Origin: Oceanicola granulosus HTCC2516 | GTDB lineage: Bacteria > Pseudomonadota > Alphaproteobacteria > Rhodobacterales > Rhodobacteraceae | Direction of reading: 5' to 3' | Assembly (NCBI RefSeq): GCF_000153305.1 | Contig: NZ_CH724107.1 | Coordinates: forward strand, 1,423,482 to 1,487,481 | Length of the DNA: 64,000 nt | In this document: positions 44,605-53,175 of the stretch, piece after piece | How positions within the stretch are numbered: the stretch's first letter is position 1 | How the letters are laid out: each line of letters opens with the position of its first letter | The notes under the pieces: generated by a model | Database searches by the model: none | What the model saw: only the letters and a program-made list of their open reading frames with translations | Told to the model about the DNA's origin: nothing | Program-made: the position numbers and the translations under genes

Positions 44605-45306
44605 TCAGAGCTCGATATGCTGCCGCCGGTCGCGCGCCAGGAGCGACTGGATCTGCGCGACGATCTGGTCGGCGTGCTGGCGGGCGAGGGTGTCGGAGCG
44701 GGCGACGTCGCGGGCGGCGATGGCGGCGATCATGTCCTCGTGCTCCTGCACGTAGCGCGCCGGGAGCCGGTCCTCGAAGCCGGCGTAGTAGAGCCGCAGG
44801 TAGCGGCGGCCCTCGTCGAGCAGGCGGTGGGAGAGGCCCTCGTAGTACGGATTGCGCCCGGCGGTGGCGATGGCGGCGTGGAAGTCGCGGTTGCTGGCGA
44901 TCATCGCGAGGGCGTCGTGGGCCGCGACGGCGCGGGCGAAGCGGGCCTGCTCGTCGCGGATCAGGGCGAGGTCGTCGGCGGTGTGGTACTGCGCCGCGAG
45001 CCGGGTGGTGACGCGGTACATGAGGGTGATCGCGTCGAAGAAGGTGTGGAGGTTGAGGAAGTCGAGATTGGCCACTACGGTGGAGCGGTTGGGCAGCGTC
45101 GTCACCAGCCCCTCCCCGGCCAGCCGCACCAGCGCCTCGCGGATCGGGGTGCGCGACATCTCGAGCCGCCGGGCGAGCTGCACCTCGTCGATGGGCGCGC
45201 CGGGCGGCAGGGTCAGCTCTAGGATCTCGTCGCGCAGCACGCCGTAGACGTACTGCACGCCCGAGCCGCGCTTGCGCTCCGTCTTCGCTGCGGTGCCGCT
45301 GGCCAT
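44605..45306 (-). CDS. GntR/FCD-family regulator of the hydroxyproline genes
   Basis: 233 aa. N-terminal winged helix (VYGVLRDEILELTLPPGAPI, LARRLEMSRTPIREALVRLA) and a C-terminal all-helical FCD ligand domain with a metal-site pattern (ASNRDFHAAIATAGRNPY, EHEDMIAAIAARD). ATG 45306; the longer frame upstream is a shadow of the SDR. A near-palindrome TTGTCGACAG lies 14 bp upstream, suggesting autoregulation, and identical palindromes precede the DapA-family and epimerase/reductase genes. The inducer is probably a hydroxyproline or its pyrroline intermediate (inference). Confidence 0.9.
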   Translation of the reverse strand: MASGTAAKTERKRGSGVQYVYGVLRDEILELTLPPGAPIDEVQLARRLEMSRTPIREALVRLAGEGLVTTLPNRSTVVANLDFLNLHTFFDAITLMYRVTTRLAAQYHTADDLALIRDEQARFARAVAAHDALAMIASNRDFHAAIATAGRNPYYEGLSHRLLDEGRRYLRLYYAGFEDRLPARYVQEHEDMIAAIAARDVARSDTLARQHADQIVAQIQSLLARDRRQHIEL

Positions 45307-45319
45307 CACGCCCTCCCCG

Positions 45320-45329
45320 TTGTCGACAG
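45320..45329. promoter_or_regulatory. GntR-type operator upstream of the gntR gene
   Basis: TTGTCGACAG, nine of ten bases identical to the two perfect TTGTCGACAA sites, 14-23 bp upstream of the regulator's ATG; probable autoregulatory site. Confidence 0.6.
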
Positions 45330-45380
45330 GTTGGATACGGGATGCGCGGCGGCCCCGCAATCGCGGGAGCGCCGGCGGGA

Positions 45381-46109
45381 TCAGACGGCGGTGTAGCCGC
45401 CGTCGATGGGCAGGCTGACGCCCGAGATCATCGACGCGCCGTCGCTCAGCAGGAAGGCGATGGGCGCGGCGATCTCCGCCTCGGTGGCCCAGCGCCCGAG
45501 CGGCATGGTTGCGAGGAACGGCTCCTCGACCTCGGGGCGGCCCCAGTACCAAGCCGACATCGGCGTCATCACCACGGTCGGGTGGACGCCGTTGGCGCGG
45601 ATGCCGTGGGGGCCGAGCTCGAGGGCGGAGACGCGGGTGATGTTGTCGAGCGCGGCCTTGGAGGAGCCGTAGCTGATATGGCCCTTCAGCCCCACGAGCG
45701 AGGCCTGGCTCGAGACGTTGACGATGGCGCCGCCGCGGCCGAGCCGGATCATGCTCCGCGAGGCGTACTTCGTCACCAGGAGCGCGCCGCGGGCGTTGAT
45801 GGTCATCACCTTGTCGAAGACGGAGATGTCGGTCTCCATCGGCGTCGCGATCTCGCCGCCCCAGCCGCCGCAATTGACGACGCCCCAGAGGTCGAGGCCG
45901 TCGAGCGCGTCGCGGACGCTGTCCTCGGAGGTGAGGTCGAAGGCGAGGGTGCGGCAGCCGGTGTCGGCGGCCAGTTCGGCGAGCCTGTCGGCGTCGCGTC
46001 CCGCGGCGATGACGTCGGCGCCCTTCTCGCGGAGCAGGCGCACCGTCGCGCCGCCGATGCCGCCGGTGGCGCCGGTCACGAGGATCGCGCCCTTGTCGTA
46101 GTCGGCCAT
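45381..46109 (-). CDS. SDR related to L-xylulose reductase (DCXR-like)
   Basis: 242 aa classical SDR: cofactor motif ILVTGATGGIGGATV, catalytic VNVSSQASLVGLKGHISYG with SxxK, and the DCXR-like signature ALELGPHGIRANGVHPTVVM, which closely follows animal xylulose reductase. The NNAG motif is altered to VNCGGWGG. It probably interconverts a ketose and a polyol or sugar. Last gene of the minus-strand sugar operon starting at 48430. Confidence 0.82.
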   Translation of the reverse strand: MADYDKGAILVTGATGGIGGATVRLLREKGADVIAAGRDADRLAELAADTGCRTLAFDLTSEDSVRDALDGLDLWGVVNCGGWGGEIATPMETDISVFDKVMTINARGALLVTKYASRSMIRLGRGGAIVNVSSQASLVGLKGHISYGSSKAALDNITRVSALELGPHGIRANGVHPTVVMTPMSAWYWGRPEVEEPFLATMPLGRWATEAEIAAPIAFLLSDGASMISGVSLPIDGGYTAV

Positions 46110-46126
46110 GCTGGTCTCCCCCTTTG

Positions 46127-46678
46127 CTAGGTCTGTCGCTCCAGCGCCGCGAGCACCCGCGCGGCGAGGTGTGGATCGGGTTCGGCGGTGCCGTCGACCT
46201 CGATCACCGTGCCGAGCCCCGTCGGCCCGGCGCGGGCGGCGAGCTCGCGCAACTCGTCGGCGTAGGAGGCCGGAAGGTGGCCCGCCGGCCGCCGCGCGGC
46301 GCGGGCGCGGTAGCGGGCGGCGGCGATGTCGGGCGGGACGGCGACCCAGACCTCGACCACCCGCGCGACGGCGGCGCGGGCGAGGTGGTCGCGCAGCACC
46401 TCGACGGGCTGGAAGCCGTGCCAGGCGTCGATGACCGGCAGCAGGCTGTCGGGGAAGGCGGCGACGGTGTTGAAGATCGCGTGGTAGCTGGCGCGGCCGA
46501 GCATCCGGTTGTGCTGGCGGTCGCCGGTGCCGATCTGGACGAACAGGCCTTCCTTGACCGTGTCGAGGCCGAACGGCACGGCGGGCGTGCCGAGCTCGGT
46601 GACGCCGCGCACGAGGGTGCGGGCGATGGTGGACTTGCCGCTGGCGGGGACGCCGTTGACGAGGATGGCCTGCCTCAT
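46127..46678 (-). CDS. P-loop kinase (AAA_33/gluconokinase-like)
   Basis: 183 aa with a Walker A motif at residues 9-17 (GVPASGKST) and a C-terminal arginine-rich lid. The overall pattern (VIDAWHGFQPVEVLRDHLAR, VWVAVPPDIAAARYRARA) is that of small-molecule kinases related to chloramphenicol phosphotransferase and gluconokinase. Overlaps the ROK kinase stop by 4 bp, so both kinases serve the same pathway. Substrate not assignable. Confidence 0.75.
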   Translation of the reverse strand: MRQAILVNGVPASGKSTIARTLVRGVTELGTPAVPFGLDTVKEGLFVQIGTGDRQHNRMLGRASYHAIFNTVAAFPDSLLPVIDAWHGFQPVEVLRDHLARAAVARVVEVWVAVPPDIAAARYRARAARRPAGHLPASYADELRELAARAGPTGLGTVIEVDGTAEPDPHLAARVLAALERQT

Positions 46679-47541
46679 GGCGCGCGCGCCGCCCGGCGGC
46701 CGGCGAGGGCCGCGCCGATCATGCCGGCGTCGTCGCCGAAGCGCGCGGCGGCGACGGGGCGGGCGAACCAGTGCGAGCCCTGCGGCAGGCGCGCGAGCGC
46801 CTCGGCCATCGCCCGCCCGAGGCCGCCGCCGAGGATGATGCGGGCGGGATCAACGGTCGCGGTGAGGCTCTGCAGGGCGCGGGCCATCGGGCGCGCCCAG
46901 GTGGCGAGCAGGTCGTGGGCGCGCGCGTCGCCCGCCGCGGCGCGGGCGAGGAGGTCTTCGGCGCGGGTGGTGGCAGGCAGGCCGGCGGCGGCGACGAGGG
47001 TGCCGAGGGCGGTGCCGGAGCTGAGCGTCTCGACGCAGCCGCGCGCGCCGCAATTGCAGGCCGGGCCGTCGTCGGCGACGATTATGTGGCCGAACTGGCC
47101 CGCGAAGCCCGCGCCGTACCAGGGCCGGCCGTCGAGCAGCGCCGCGCCGCCGATACCGGTGCCGACGGAGACCAGCGCCAGGAGGCCGTCGCTCCCCTGC
47201 CCCTCGGCGATCAGCGCCATGGTGGCGTCGTTCTCGATCCGCACCGGCAGGCCGCCCGTGAGCGCGGCGACGTCGAGGCCGGCGATGTCGAGGTAACCGG
47301 CCGAGACGACCTGCTGCGCGGGCCCGTCGACGCGGCCCGGCAGGCCGACGCCGACGGCGACGGTGGCGGGGGTGCGCAGGGTGGAGACGAGGCGGGCGAG
47401 CTGGGCGGAGAAGCCGTCGCGCGTCCGGTCGGTCGGCTCCGACAGCCGGGCCTCCACGCGGCCGTCGGCATCGACGCGCGCCACCCGGATGCGGGTGCCG
47501 CCGACGTCGACGCCGAGGGCGGTTTCAGCCGGCTGCGGCAT
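46675..47541 (-). CDS. ROK-family sugar kinase
   Basis: 288 aa. ATP phosphate-1 motif GVDVGGTRIRVARVD, catalytic IENDATMALIAEG, phosphate-2 SVGTGIGG, and the ROK zinc motif CNCGARGCVE. Family members phosphorylate glucose, allose, fructose or amino sugars on O6 or similar. Its start overlaps the aldolase gene by 17 bp. A phosphorylated hexose would fit the LacD-type aldolase. Confidence 0.9.
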   Translation of the reverse strand: MPQPAETALGVDVGGTRIRVARVDADGRVEARLSEPTDRTRDGFSAQLARLVSTLRTPATVAVGVGLPGRVDGPAQQVVSAGYLDIAGLDVAALTGGLPVRIENDATMALIAEGQGSDGLLALVSVGTGIGGAALLDGRPWYGAGFAGQFGHIIVADDGPACNCGARGCVETLSSGTALGTLVAAAGLPATTRAEDLLARAAAGDARAHDLLATWARPMARALQSLTATVDPARIILGGGLGRAMAEALARLPQGSHWFARPVAAARFGDDAGMIGAALAGRRAARAP

Positions 47542-48430
47542 GGCGGTCGAGCACGGTCTGGATCTGGCGCAGGCGGTCGCTGGCGATGCGCTCGAGGCGG
47601 TCGGCGCGGACTTCGGCGTCGAGCGAGATGCAGTCCTTCCACAGCGCCCGCCCGGCGATGACGCCCGACGCGCCGTTGTCCATCGCGGTCTCGACCTGGC
47701 CGATGAAGGTCTCGTGATCGACCCCCGCCGACAGCACCGCCCAGGGGATGTCGCCGCAGATCGCGGTGATCTCGGCGCAGGCCTCGGCGGTGCCGGGATA
47801 GGGCAGCTTGAGCACCTTGGCGCCGTGGTCGACGGAGATGCGGGCGCTCTCGACGATCAGGCCGGGGAAGGCGGCGCGGTAGGCGTCGTCGCTCTCGCCC
47901 TCGAGCTGGTAGGTCAGGATCTCGACCACGAGGAGCAGGTCTTCGGCGGCGAAATCGGCGATGCAGTCGCGGATGATGGCGATGTTGGTGTCGTTGGCCT
48001 CCGGGGTGTCGGGGCGCAGGTAGACCATCAGCTTGGCCCCGGTGCCGCCGAGCTCGCGCACGCGCCGGGCGGTGATGCCGGGGACCAGCTTGGAGATGCG
48101 GTAGCCCTGGGCGTCGGTGTCCCAGCCGGAGGCGTCGAGGCCGACGAGCAGCCCGGTGTCGCGCGCGAGGGTGCCGTCGTCGACGACGGCGGGGACGGCG
48201 CAGACCGGGTCGAGCAGGATGCAGGAAGCCTTGTTGGCGAGGTGGCGGACGATGGCCGACTTCACCACGCCGAGGGTCGGCTCGTCGATGGCGGCCTGGG
48301 CCTCGGGAGTGTCGGCGAGCACCTTGCGCATCCCGCCGCGCTGGTCGGCGGCGACGACCATCATCAGCCCGTTGTCGCCGCAGATCTGCTGGTAGCCGCG
48401 GCGTTCGGCGGTGGTCATGGCTGTGGTCAT
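47525..48430 (-). CDS. LacD/YihT-type class I aldolase
   Basis: 301 aa TIM-barrel aldolase of the tagatose-bisphosphate / sulfofructose-phosphate aldolase family: MMVVAADQRGGMRKVL, ILLDPVCAVPAV, HGAKVLKLPYPG (candidate Schiff-base lysine) and VLSAGVDHETFIGQVETAM with GASGVIAGRALW. ATG 48430 chosen for the gagagga ribosome site 9 nt upstream. Substrate is unknown. No sulfoquinovose genes are nearby; a ketohexose phosphate made by the adjacent kinases is likely. Confidence 0.82.
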   Translation of the reverse strand: MTTAMTTAERRGYQQICGDNGLMMVVAADQRGGMRKVLADTPEAQAAIDEPTLGVVKSAIVRHLANKASCILLDPVCAVPAVVDDGTLARDTGLLVGLDASGWDTDAQGYRISKLVPGITARRVRELGGTGAKLMVYLRPDTPEANDTNIAIIRDCIADFAAEDLLLVVEILTYQLEGESDDAYRAAFPGLIVESARISVDHGAKVLKLPYPGTAEACAEITAICGDIPWAVLSAGVDHETFIGQVETAMDNGASGVIAGRALWKDCISLDAEVRADRLERIASDRLRQIQTVLDRHAAAG

Positions 48431-48508
48431 CGCGAAGGATCCTCTCATCATCGGCCGCCCGAGCGGCGACGGGCAGAGCAGTAGCGCTCCCCGCCGGACG
48501 TCTCAACA

Positions 48509-48536
48509 ATATTTTTCTGTAATATATTTCCAGGAA
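48509..48536 (-). promoter_or_regulatory. AT-rich promoter/operator region of the aldolase operon
   Basis: A strikingly AT-rich 28-bp stretch in GC-rich DNA, between the SorC stop and the aldolase gene. It carries tttctg (48514-48519), the half-site that forms the palindrome at 49550-49567 upstream of the transporter operon, plus tatatt-like elements. Probable SorC-regulated promoter for the minus-strand sugar genes. Confidence 0.5.
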
Positions 48537-48540
48537 TCTC

Positions 48541-49476
48541 TTACCGGTCCTCCCGTTCCACGAGCTCGAGGATGCGGGTCGCGGCCTGCATGTCGGTGAC
48601 GAGCGCGTTGACCATGCCCGAGCGGGCCGCGCCGACGATCGCCTCGGCCTTCTCGCGCCCGTGGGCGACGCCGATGCAGAGCGGCACGCGGCGCAGCTGC
48701 TCCTCGTTGATCGACAGCAGGTTCTCCTGCCCCGGCCAGCGGATCGCGCGGCCCTCGGCGTCGAAGTAGTGGCGCAGCACGTCGCCGACGATGCGCTCGG
48801 CCTGCGCCTCGGAGAAGCTCATGTCGATGCCGGCGCGGCCGCGCTCGTAGCGGCCGATGCCGAGGATGGCGGCGTCGACCTCGTCCCAGAGGCCGATCAG
48901 GCGGGCGATGCCGGGATCCTGCTCGAGCAGCGCCGACAGCTTGCGCGACACGATGGAGGGCGCGTGCAGCAGCTGCCCGACGCCGCCCATCTGCGCGGCG
49001 GCGGAGCGGACGAACTCGTTGATCTGGAAGTGGCCCTCGGTCTCGTTGACGCCGCCCATGGCGGGCACGATCGTCACGCCCGGGCACGGCGGCAGGCCGG
49101 CGGCGACGACGCTCTGCACGGCCCGGCCCCAGCCGATCGCGACGACGCCGCCCGGCGCGAGCCCCGCATCCGTCAGCAGCGTGCCGACCTCGGGGGCGAG
49201 GGTGGCGGCGCGGCCGGCCTCGCTGACCCGGACGGCCTTCAGGCCGAGCGCCGCGGCGAGGCGTCCGCCGAGTTCGCCGACCTCCTCGATGTCGATCACC
49301 TCGATGCGCACGATCCCCTCCTCGCGGGCCTGGGCGAGCAGGCGCGAGACCGTGGCCGTCGAGACCTCCATCCGCCGCGACACCTCGACCTGCGAGAGGC
49401 CGTCGAGGTAGTGCATCCGCGCCGCCGTGTGCATCAGGGCGCGGCTCATCAGCCTGCCTGTCCGGCGCGCGCTCAT
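48541..49476 (-). CDS. SorC-family transcriptional regulator
   Basis: 311 aa. N-terminal HTH (HYLDGLSQVEVSRRMEVSTA, TVSRLLAQAREEGIVRIEV) and a C-terminal sugar-phosphate-binding domain (VVAIGWGRAVQSVV, VPAMGGVNETEGHFQINEFV, AILGIGRYERG). SorC proteins sense phosphorylated sugars or polyols. It is divergent from the Rbs-type transporter operon and upstream of the aldolase operon, with shared half-sites at both, so it probably controls both arms. Confidence 0.92.
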   Translation of the reverse strand: MSARRTGRLMSRALMHTAARMHYLDGLSQVEVSRRMEVSTATVSRLLAQAREEGIVRIEVIDIEEVGELGGRLAAALGLKAVRVSEAGRAATLAPEVGTLLTDAGLAPGGVVAIGWGRAVQSVVAAGLPPCPGVTIVPAMGGVNETEGHFQINEFVRSAAAQMGGVGQLLHAPSIVSRKLSALLEQDPGIARLIGLWDEVDAAILGIGRYERGRAGIDMSFSEAQAERIVGDVLRHYFDAEGRAIRWPGQENLLSINEEQLRRVPLCIGVAHGREKAEAIVGAARSGMVNALVTDMQAATRILELVEREDR

Positions 49477-49549
49477 CGCGCGAAAGTCGCAGCCTGAGGA
49501 GACGGAAACGTGGGGGGCATGGTAAGGCTCCGATCTGTCGTTAGCGGTT

Positions 49550-49567
49550 TCAGAAATAAATTTCTGA
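49550..49567. promoter_or_regulatory. SorC-type operator palindrome before the transporter operon
   Basis: Perfect 8-bp inverted repeat tcagaaat/atttctga with a 2-bp centre (49550-49557 and 49560-49567), in AT-rich DNA between the divergent sorC-type gene and the binding-protein gene. The half-site recurs at 48514-48519. Confidence 0.65.
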
Positions 49568-49705
49568 TTGGTTCTTCTTGCAAGCTTGCCAACGTCACGT
49601 CAATCTCCGCCCTGCTGCCCCGTCCGACCCGCGCCGCGCCGGCGCCGGGCCCGCGCGGCGGCGCCGGCCCGAGAGGGGGCCGCAGCCTTTGGGAGGACCA
49701 TATAC

Positions 49706-50677
49706 ATGAAGAACCTTATCAAATCCGCAGCTTTCGCGGCGGCGCTCGGTGCCGGCGGCGCCGCGTCGGCGCAGGAGGACATCACGATCACGCTCGTTCC
49801 GGGCCTGACCACCGATGCCTTCTACATCACCATGAACCGCGGCGCCCAGGCGGCGGCCGATGCGCTCGGCATCAATGTCGACTTCCAGGGCGCCGAGGAA
49901 TTCGACCCGGTCCTGCAGACCCCGGTCCTCGATGCCGTCATCGCCCGCGGCCCCGACGCGATCCTCATCGCGCCGACCGATTCGACGCAGATGATCGAGC
50001 CGCTGCGCCGCGCCAGCGAGGCCGGCATCCCGGTCATCACCGTCGACACGTTCATCGACGACGGCATGTATCAGGACGGCGCCGGCGACGGCGACTTCCC
50101 GCTGTCCTACGTCGCCTCGGACAACGTCGGCGGCGGCCGCATGGCGGCGCGCTTCATGGCCGAGGAGATCGGCGGCGAGGGCAAGGTCTACGTCTCCAAC
50201 GTGCGCCCCGGCATCTCGACGACCGACCAGCGCGAAGAGGGCTTCCTCGCCGAGATGGAGGAGAACTACCCCGACATCGAGGTGCTCGAGACCCAGTACA
50301 ACGAGAACGACGCGTCGCTCGCGGCGTCGCAGTTCCAGGCCGTGCTGGCGCGCAACCCCGACATCGCGGGCGTGTTCGGTGCCAACCTGTTCTCGGCGCT
50401 CGGGGCCGGCAACGGGGTGGAGAACGCGGACATGATCGACCAGGTGACGGTCATCGCCTTCGACGCGCCCCAGAGCATCGTCGACAACATCTCCTCGGGC
50501 CTCGTCGACGCCGCCATCGCGCAGCACCCGGCCGAGATCGGCTACTTCGGCGTCATGGCCGCCTACGCCGCGCTGACGGGCCAGTCCGTGCCGACCTCGA
50601 TCGGCACCGGCTTCACCGTCATCGACGCCGACAACGTGGGCGACGAGGACATCGCCAAGTTCATCTACTCGGAATGA
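49706..50677 (+). CDS. Rbs-type ABC importer substrate-binding protein
   Basis: 323 aa with Sec signal peptide ending GGAASAQED. Family 4 (RbsB-like) periplasmic sugar-binding fold: PGLTTDAFYITMNRGAQAAA, ILIAPTDSTQMIEPLRRA and VTVIAFDAPQSIVDNISSG. ATG 49706 with gggagga upstream. The ligand is a pentose, polyol or related sugar; the dehydrogenases downstream suggest a polyol. Confidence 0.92.
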   Translation: MKNLIKSAAFAAALGAGGAASAQEDITITLVPGLTTDAFYITMNRGAQAAADALGINVDFQGAEEFDPVLQTPVLDAVIARGPDAILIAPTDSTQMIEPLRRASEAGIPVITVDTFIDDGMYQDGAGDGDFPLSYVASDNVGGGRMAARFMAEEIGGEGKVYVSNVRPGISTTDQREEGFLAEMEENYPDIEVLETQYNENDASLAASQFQAVLARNPDIAGVFGANLFSALGAGNGVENADMIDQVTVIAFDAPQSIVDNISSGLVDAAIAQHPAEIGYFGVMAAYAALTGQSVPTSIGTGFTVIDADNVGDEDIAKFIYSE

Positions 50678-51687
50678 GCATGAGCACGACGAAACGTAAC
50701 GGGGGGGCCTCTTTCCTGAGGTCCCTCCTCAACGCCTGGTCCTGGCTGTTCCTGATCCTGATCCTCGCCTTCTTCGAGATCTACGCCCAGACCCAGACCG
50801 GCAGCACCTTCCTGTTCCGGGTCTACAACCTCCAGTCCATCTCCGTGGCCGCCTCGCAGATCCTGCTGCTCGCGCTCGGGCTGACGCTGGTGATCGTCGC
50901 CGGACACATCGACTTGTCGATCGCCTTCAGCACCGGCTTCGCCGCCGTCGCGATGGCGCTGGTGGTGCGCGCGGCCGGCGACGACCCGGGCCTCGCGATG
51001 GTCCTCCTCGCGCTAATCGTGGGCCTGCTGGCCGCCGGCATCGTCGGCGTCGTCAACGGCTGGCTCGTGGCGCATCTCGACGTCCCCTCCTTCATCGGCA
51101 CGCTCGGCACCTACGGCATCGCGCGCGGCGCGGCGCTGATCGTCGCCGGCGGCGCGACCGTCTCGATCCGCAGCGACACCGTGCGCAGCTTCGGCAACGG
51201 CGAGATCTGGCTGTTCCCGATCCCCGTCGTCATCGCCGCCGTGCTCGCCATCGGCTGCCACTACCTGCTGGCCCACACCCGCTTCGGCGCCCACACCTAC
51301 GCGCTCGGCGCCAACCGCGCCTCGGTCGAGCGCGCCGGGGTCGACGTCAAGCGCCACCTGATGCTGCTGTTCATCATCTCCGCGCTCACCGCCGGGATCG
51401 GCGGGCTGATCTACACCGGCCGCTTCTCCGCCGGGGCCGCCAACGCGGGCGAGCCGATCCTGCTCTACGCGGTGGCCGCCGTGTTCATCGGCGGCGCCTC
51501 GCTGACGGGCGGGCAAGGCACGATCAGCGGCACCGTGATCGGCGCGTTCATCATCGCGGTGATCCAGTTCGGGCTCGTCTTCTCGGGGCTGCCGCCGTAC
51601 TGGCAGTTCGTGGCCGTGGGCCTCGTCATCATCGTCGCCGTCCTCGTGGACCAGTCCAAGCATCGCGTGACGGGAGACAGGTCATGA
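50674..51687 (+). CDS. Rbs-type ABC importer permease
   Basis: 337 aa with about ten membrane segments; RbsC-family motifs ALGLTLVIVAGHIDLSIAF, ALGANRASVERAGVDVKRHL and FIGGASLTGGQGTISGTVIG. ATG 50674 overlaps the binding-protein stop. Confidence 0.93.
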   Translation: MSMSTTKRNGGASFLRSLLNAWSWLFLILILAFFEIYAQTQTGSTFLFRVYNLQSISVAASQILLLALGLTLVIVAGHIDLSIAFSTGFAAVAMALVVRAAGDDPGLAMVLLALIVGLLAAGIVGVVNGWLVAHLDVPSFIGTLGTYGIARGAALIVAGGATVSIRSDTVRSFGNGEIWLFPIPVVIAAVLAIGCHYLLAHTRFGAHTYALGANRASVERAGVDVKRHLMLLFIISALTAGIGGLIYTGRFSAGAANAGEPILLYAVAAVFIGGASLTGGQGTISGTVIGAFIIAVIQFGLVFSGLPPYWQFVAVGLVIIVAVLVDQSKHRVTGDRS

Positions 51688-52424
51688 CCGCCCTGCTCGA
51701 GGTGAAGAACCTCAAGAAGCGCTTCGGCGGCAACGAGGCCGTCAAGGACGTCAACTTCGAGGTCAACGCGGGCGAGTGCGTCGTGCTCGCCGGCGACAAC
51801 GGCGCGGGCAAGTCGACGGTCATCAAGATGATCTCGGGCGTCTACACGCCGACCGCGGGCACCGTGCATCTAAACGGGGAGCTGCTGACCGGCAAGAGCC
51901 CCGAGGCGGTGCGCAACGCGGGCATCGAGACGATCTACCAGGACCTCGCGCTGGCCGACAATCTCGACCCGGGCCTCAACCTCTACCTCGGCCGCGAGAT
52001 CTCGCGGCGGGTCATGGGGCTGCCGTTCCTCGACCGCAAGAAGATGCGCGAGGACGCGGCGCGGGTGATGAAGAGCCTCGGCATCACCGTGCCCGACCCG
52101 GCCGCGCCGGTGCGCGAGATGTCGGGCGGCCAGCGCCAGGCCATCGCGCTCGCCCGCGCGATCCACTGGCAGGCGGGGCTCGTCATCATGGACGAGCCGA
52201 CCGCCGCGCTCGGCGTGCCCGAGCAGCGCGAGGTCATGGCGCTGATCGAGCGGATGAAGCAGCAGGGCGTGGGGATCATCCTGATCTCGCACAACCTGCC
52301 CGACATCTTCGCCGCCGCGGACCGGATCGTGGTGCTCGCGCGCGGCGTCGTCGCCGGCGTGCGCCGCCCCGACGAGACCAACGACGAGGAAGTCGTGCGC
52401 ATGATGATGGGCGCGACGCTGTAG
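51684..52424 (+). CDS. Single-domain Rbs-type ABC importer ATPase (FrcA-like)
   Basis: 246 aa with one ATP-binding domain: Walker A GDNGAGKST, signature MSGGQRQAIAL, Walker B LVIMDEPTAALG. RbsA-type ATPases usually have two fused domains (about 500 aa); this single-domain form resembles FrcA of the rhizobial fructose importer and would act as a homodimer. Overlaps the permease gene by 4 bp. Confidence 0.92.
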   Translation: MTALLEVKNLKKRFGGNEAVKDVNFEVNAGECVVLAGDNGAGKSTVIKMISGVYTPTAGTVHLNGELLTGKSPEAVRNAGIETIYQDLALADNLDPGLNLYLGREISRRVMGLPFLDRKKMREDAARVMKSLGITVPDPAAPVREMSGGQRQAIALARAIHWQAGLVIMDEPTAALGVPEQREVMALIERMKQQGVGIILISHNLPDIFAAADRIVVLARGVVAGVRRPDETNDEEVVRMMMGATL

Positions 52425-52442
52425 GCAGACGGGAGACCTGCG

Positions 52443-53171
52443 ATGACCTGGACCCTCACCGGCAAGACCGCGCTCGTCACCGGCGCGAGTTCGGGCATCG
52501 GACGCGCCCTCGCCACCGCCGCCGGCGCGGCGGGGGCGCGTGTGCTGCTGGTCGGCCGCTCCGAGGAGCGGCTGGCCGAGGTGGCGGACGGGATCGGCGG
52601 CGGCGCGACGTGGATCGCCGCCGACCTCGCCGTCCCCGCCGAGGTCGACCGCATGGCCCGCGAGGCGGCGGAGCGGCTCGGCGAGATCGACATCCTGCTC
52701 GCCAACGCGGGCCTCTACATCCCCGGCGACGCCGCCGACGGCGACCCCGACGAGTGGGACCAGCTGCTGTCGGTCAACGTCAACAGCGTCTTCCGGCTCA
52801 TCAACCGGGTGCTGCCCGGCATGATCGCGCGGCAGTCGGGCGACATCGTCGTGACCAGCTCCGTCTCGGGCCACCAGGCGATCGAGTGGGAGCCGGTCTA
52901 CTCGGCCTCCAAGCACGCGATCCAGTCGTTCGTGCACGGCGTGCGCCGCCAGACCGCGCGCCACAAGCTGCGCATCGGCGCGGTGGCGCCGGGGATGGTG
53001 CTCAACCCGCTCTGGGGCGTCTCGGACGCCGCCGAGATCGACGCGCGGGTCGCGGCGCGCGAGGGCATCCGCTCGGAGGACGTGGCGGAGGCGGTGATGT
53101 TCATGCTCACCCGCCCGCCCCACGTCACCATCCGCGACCTCGTCATCCTGCCGCAGAACCAGGACATCTGA
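52443..53171 (+). CDS. SDR, ribitol 2-dehydrogenase-like
   Basis: 242 aa SDR: ALVTGASSGIGRALA, LANAGLYIPGDAADGDPDEW, IEWEPVYSASKHAIQSFVHG and the unusual C terminus VTIRDLVILPQNQDI. This last motif and the WEPVYSASK region closely match ribitol dehydrogenase of Klebsiella, which oxidises ribitol to D-ribulose. Located in the Rbs-type transporter operon, so the imported compound is probably a polyol. Confidence 0.85.
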   Translation: MTWTLTGKTALVTGASSGIGRALATAAGAAGARVLLVGRSEERLAEVADGIGGGATWIAADLAVPAEVDRMAREAAERLGEIDILLANAGLYIPGDAADGDPDEWDQLLSVNVNSVFRLINRVLPGMIARQSGDIVVTSSVSGHQAIEWEPVYSASKHAIQSFVHGVRRQTARHKLRIGAVAPGMVLNPLWGVSDAAEIDARVAAREGIRSEDVAEAVMFMLTRPPHVTIRDLVILPQNQDI

Positions 53172-53175
53172 GCCC

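Noticed and set aside
47525..48430. Sulfoquinovose pathway, because the aldolase resembles YihT
   Set aside because: No sulfoquinovosidase, isomerase or sulfolactaldehyde enzyme is present; LacD-type aldolases serve several sugars.
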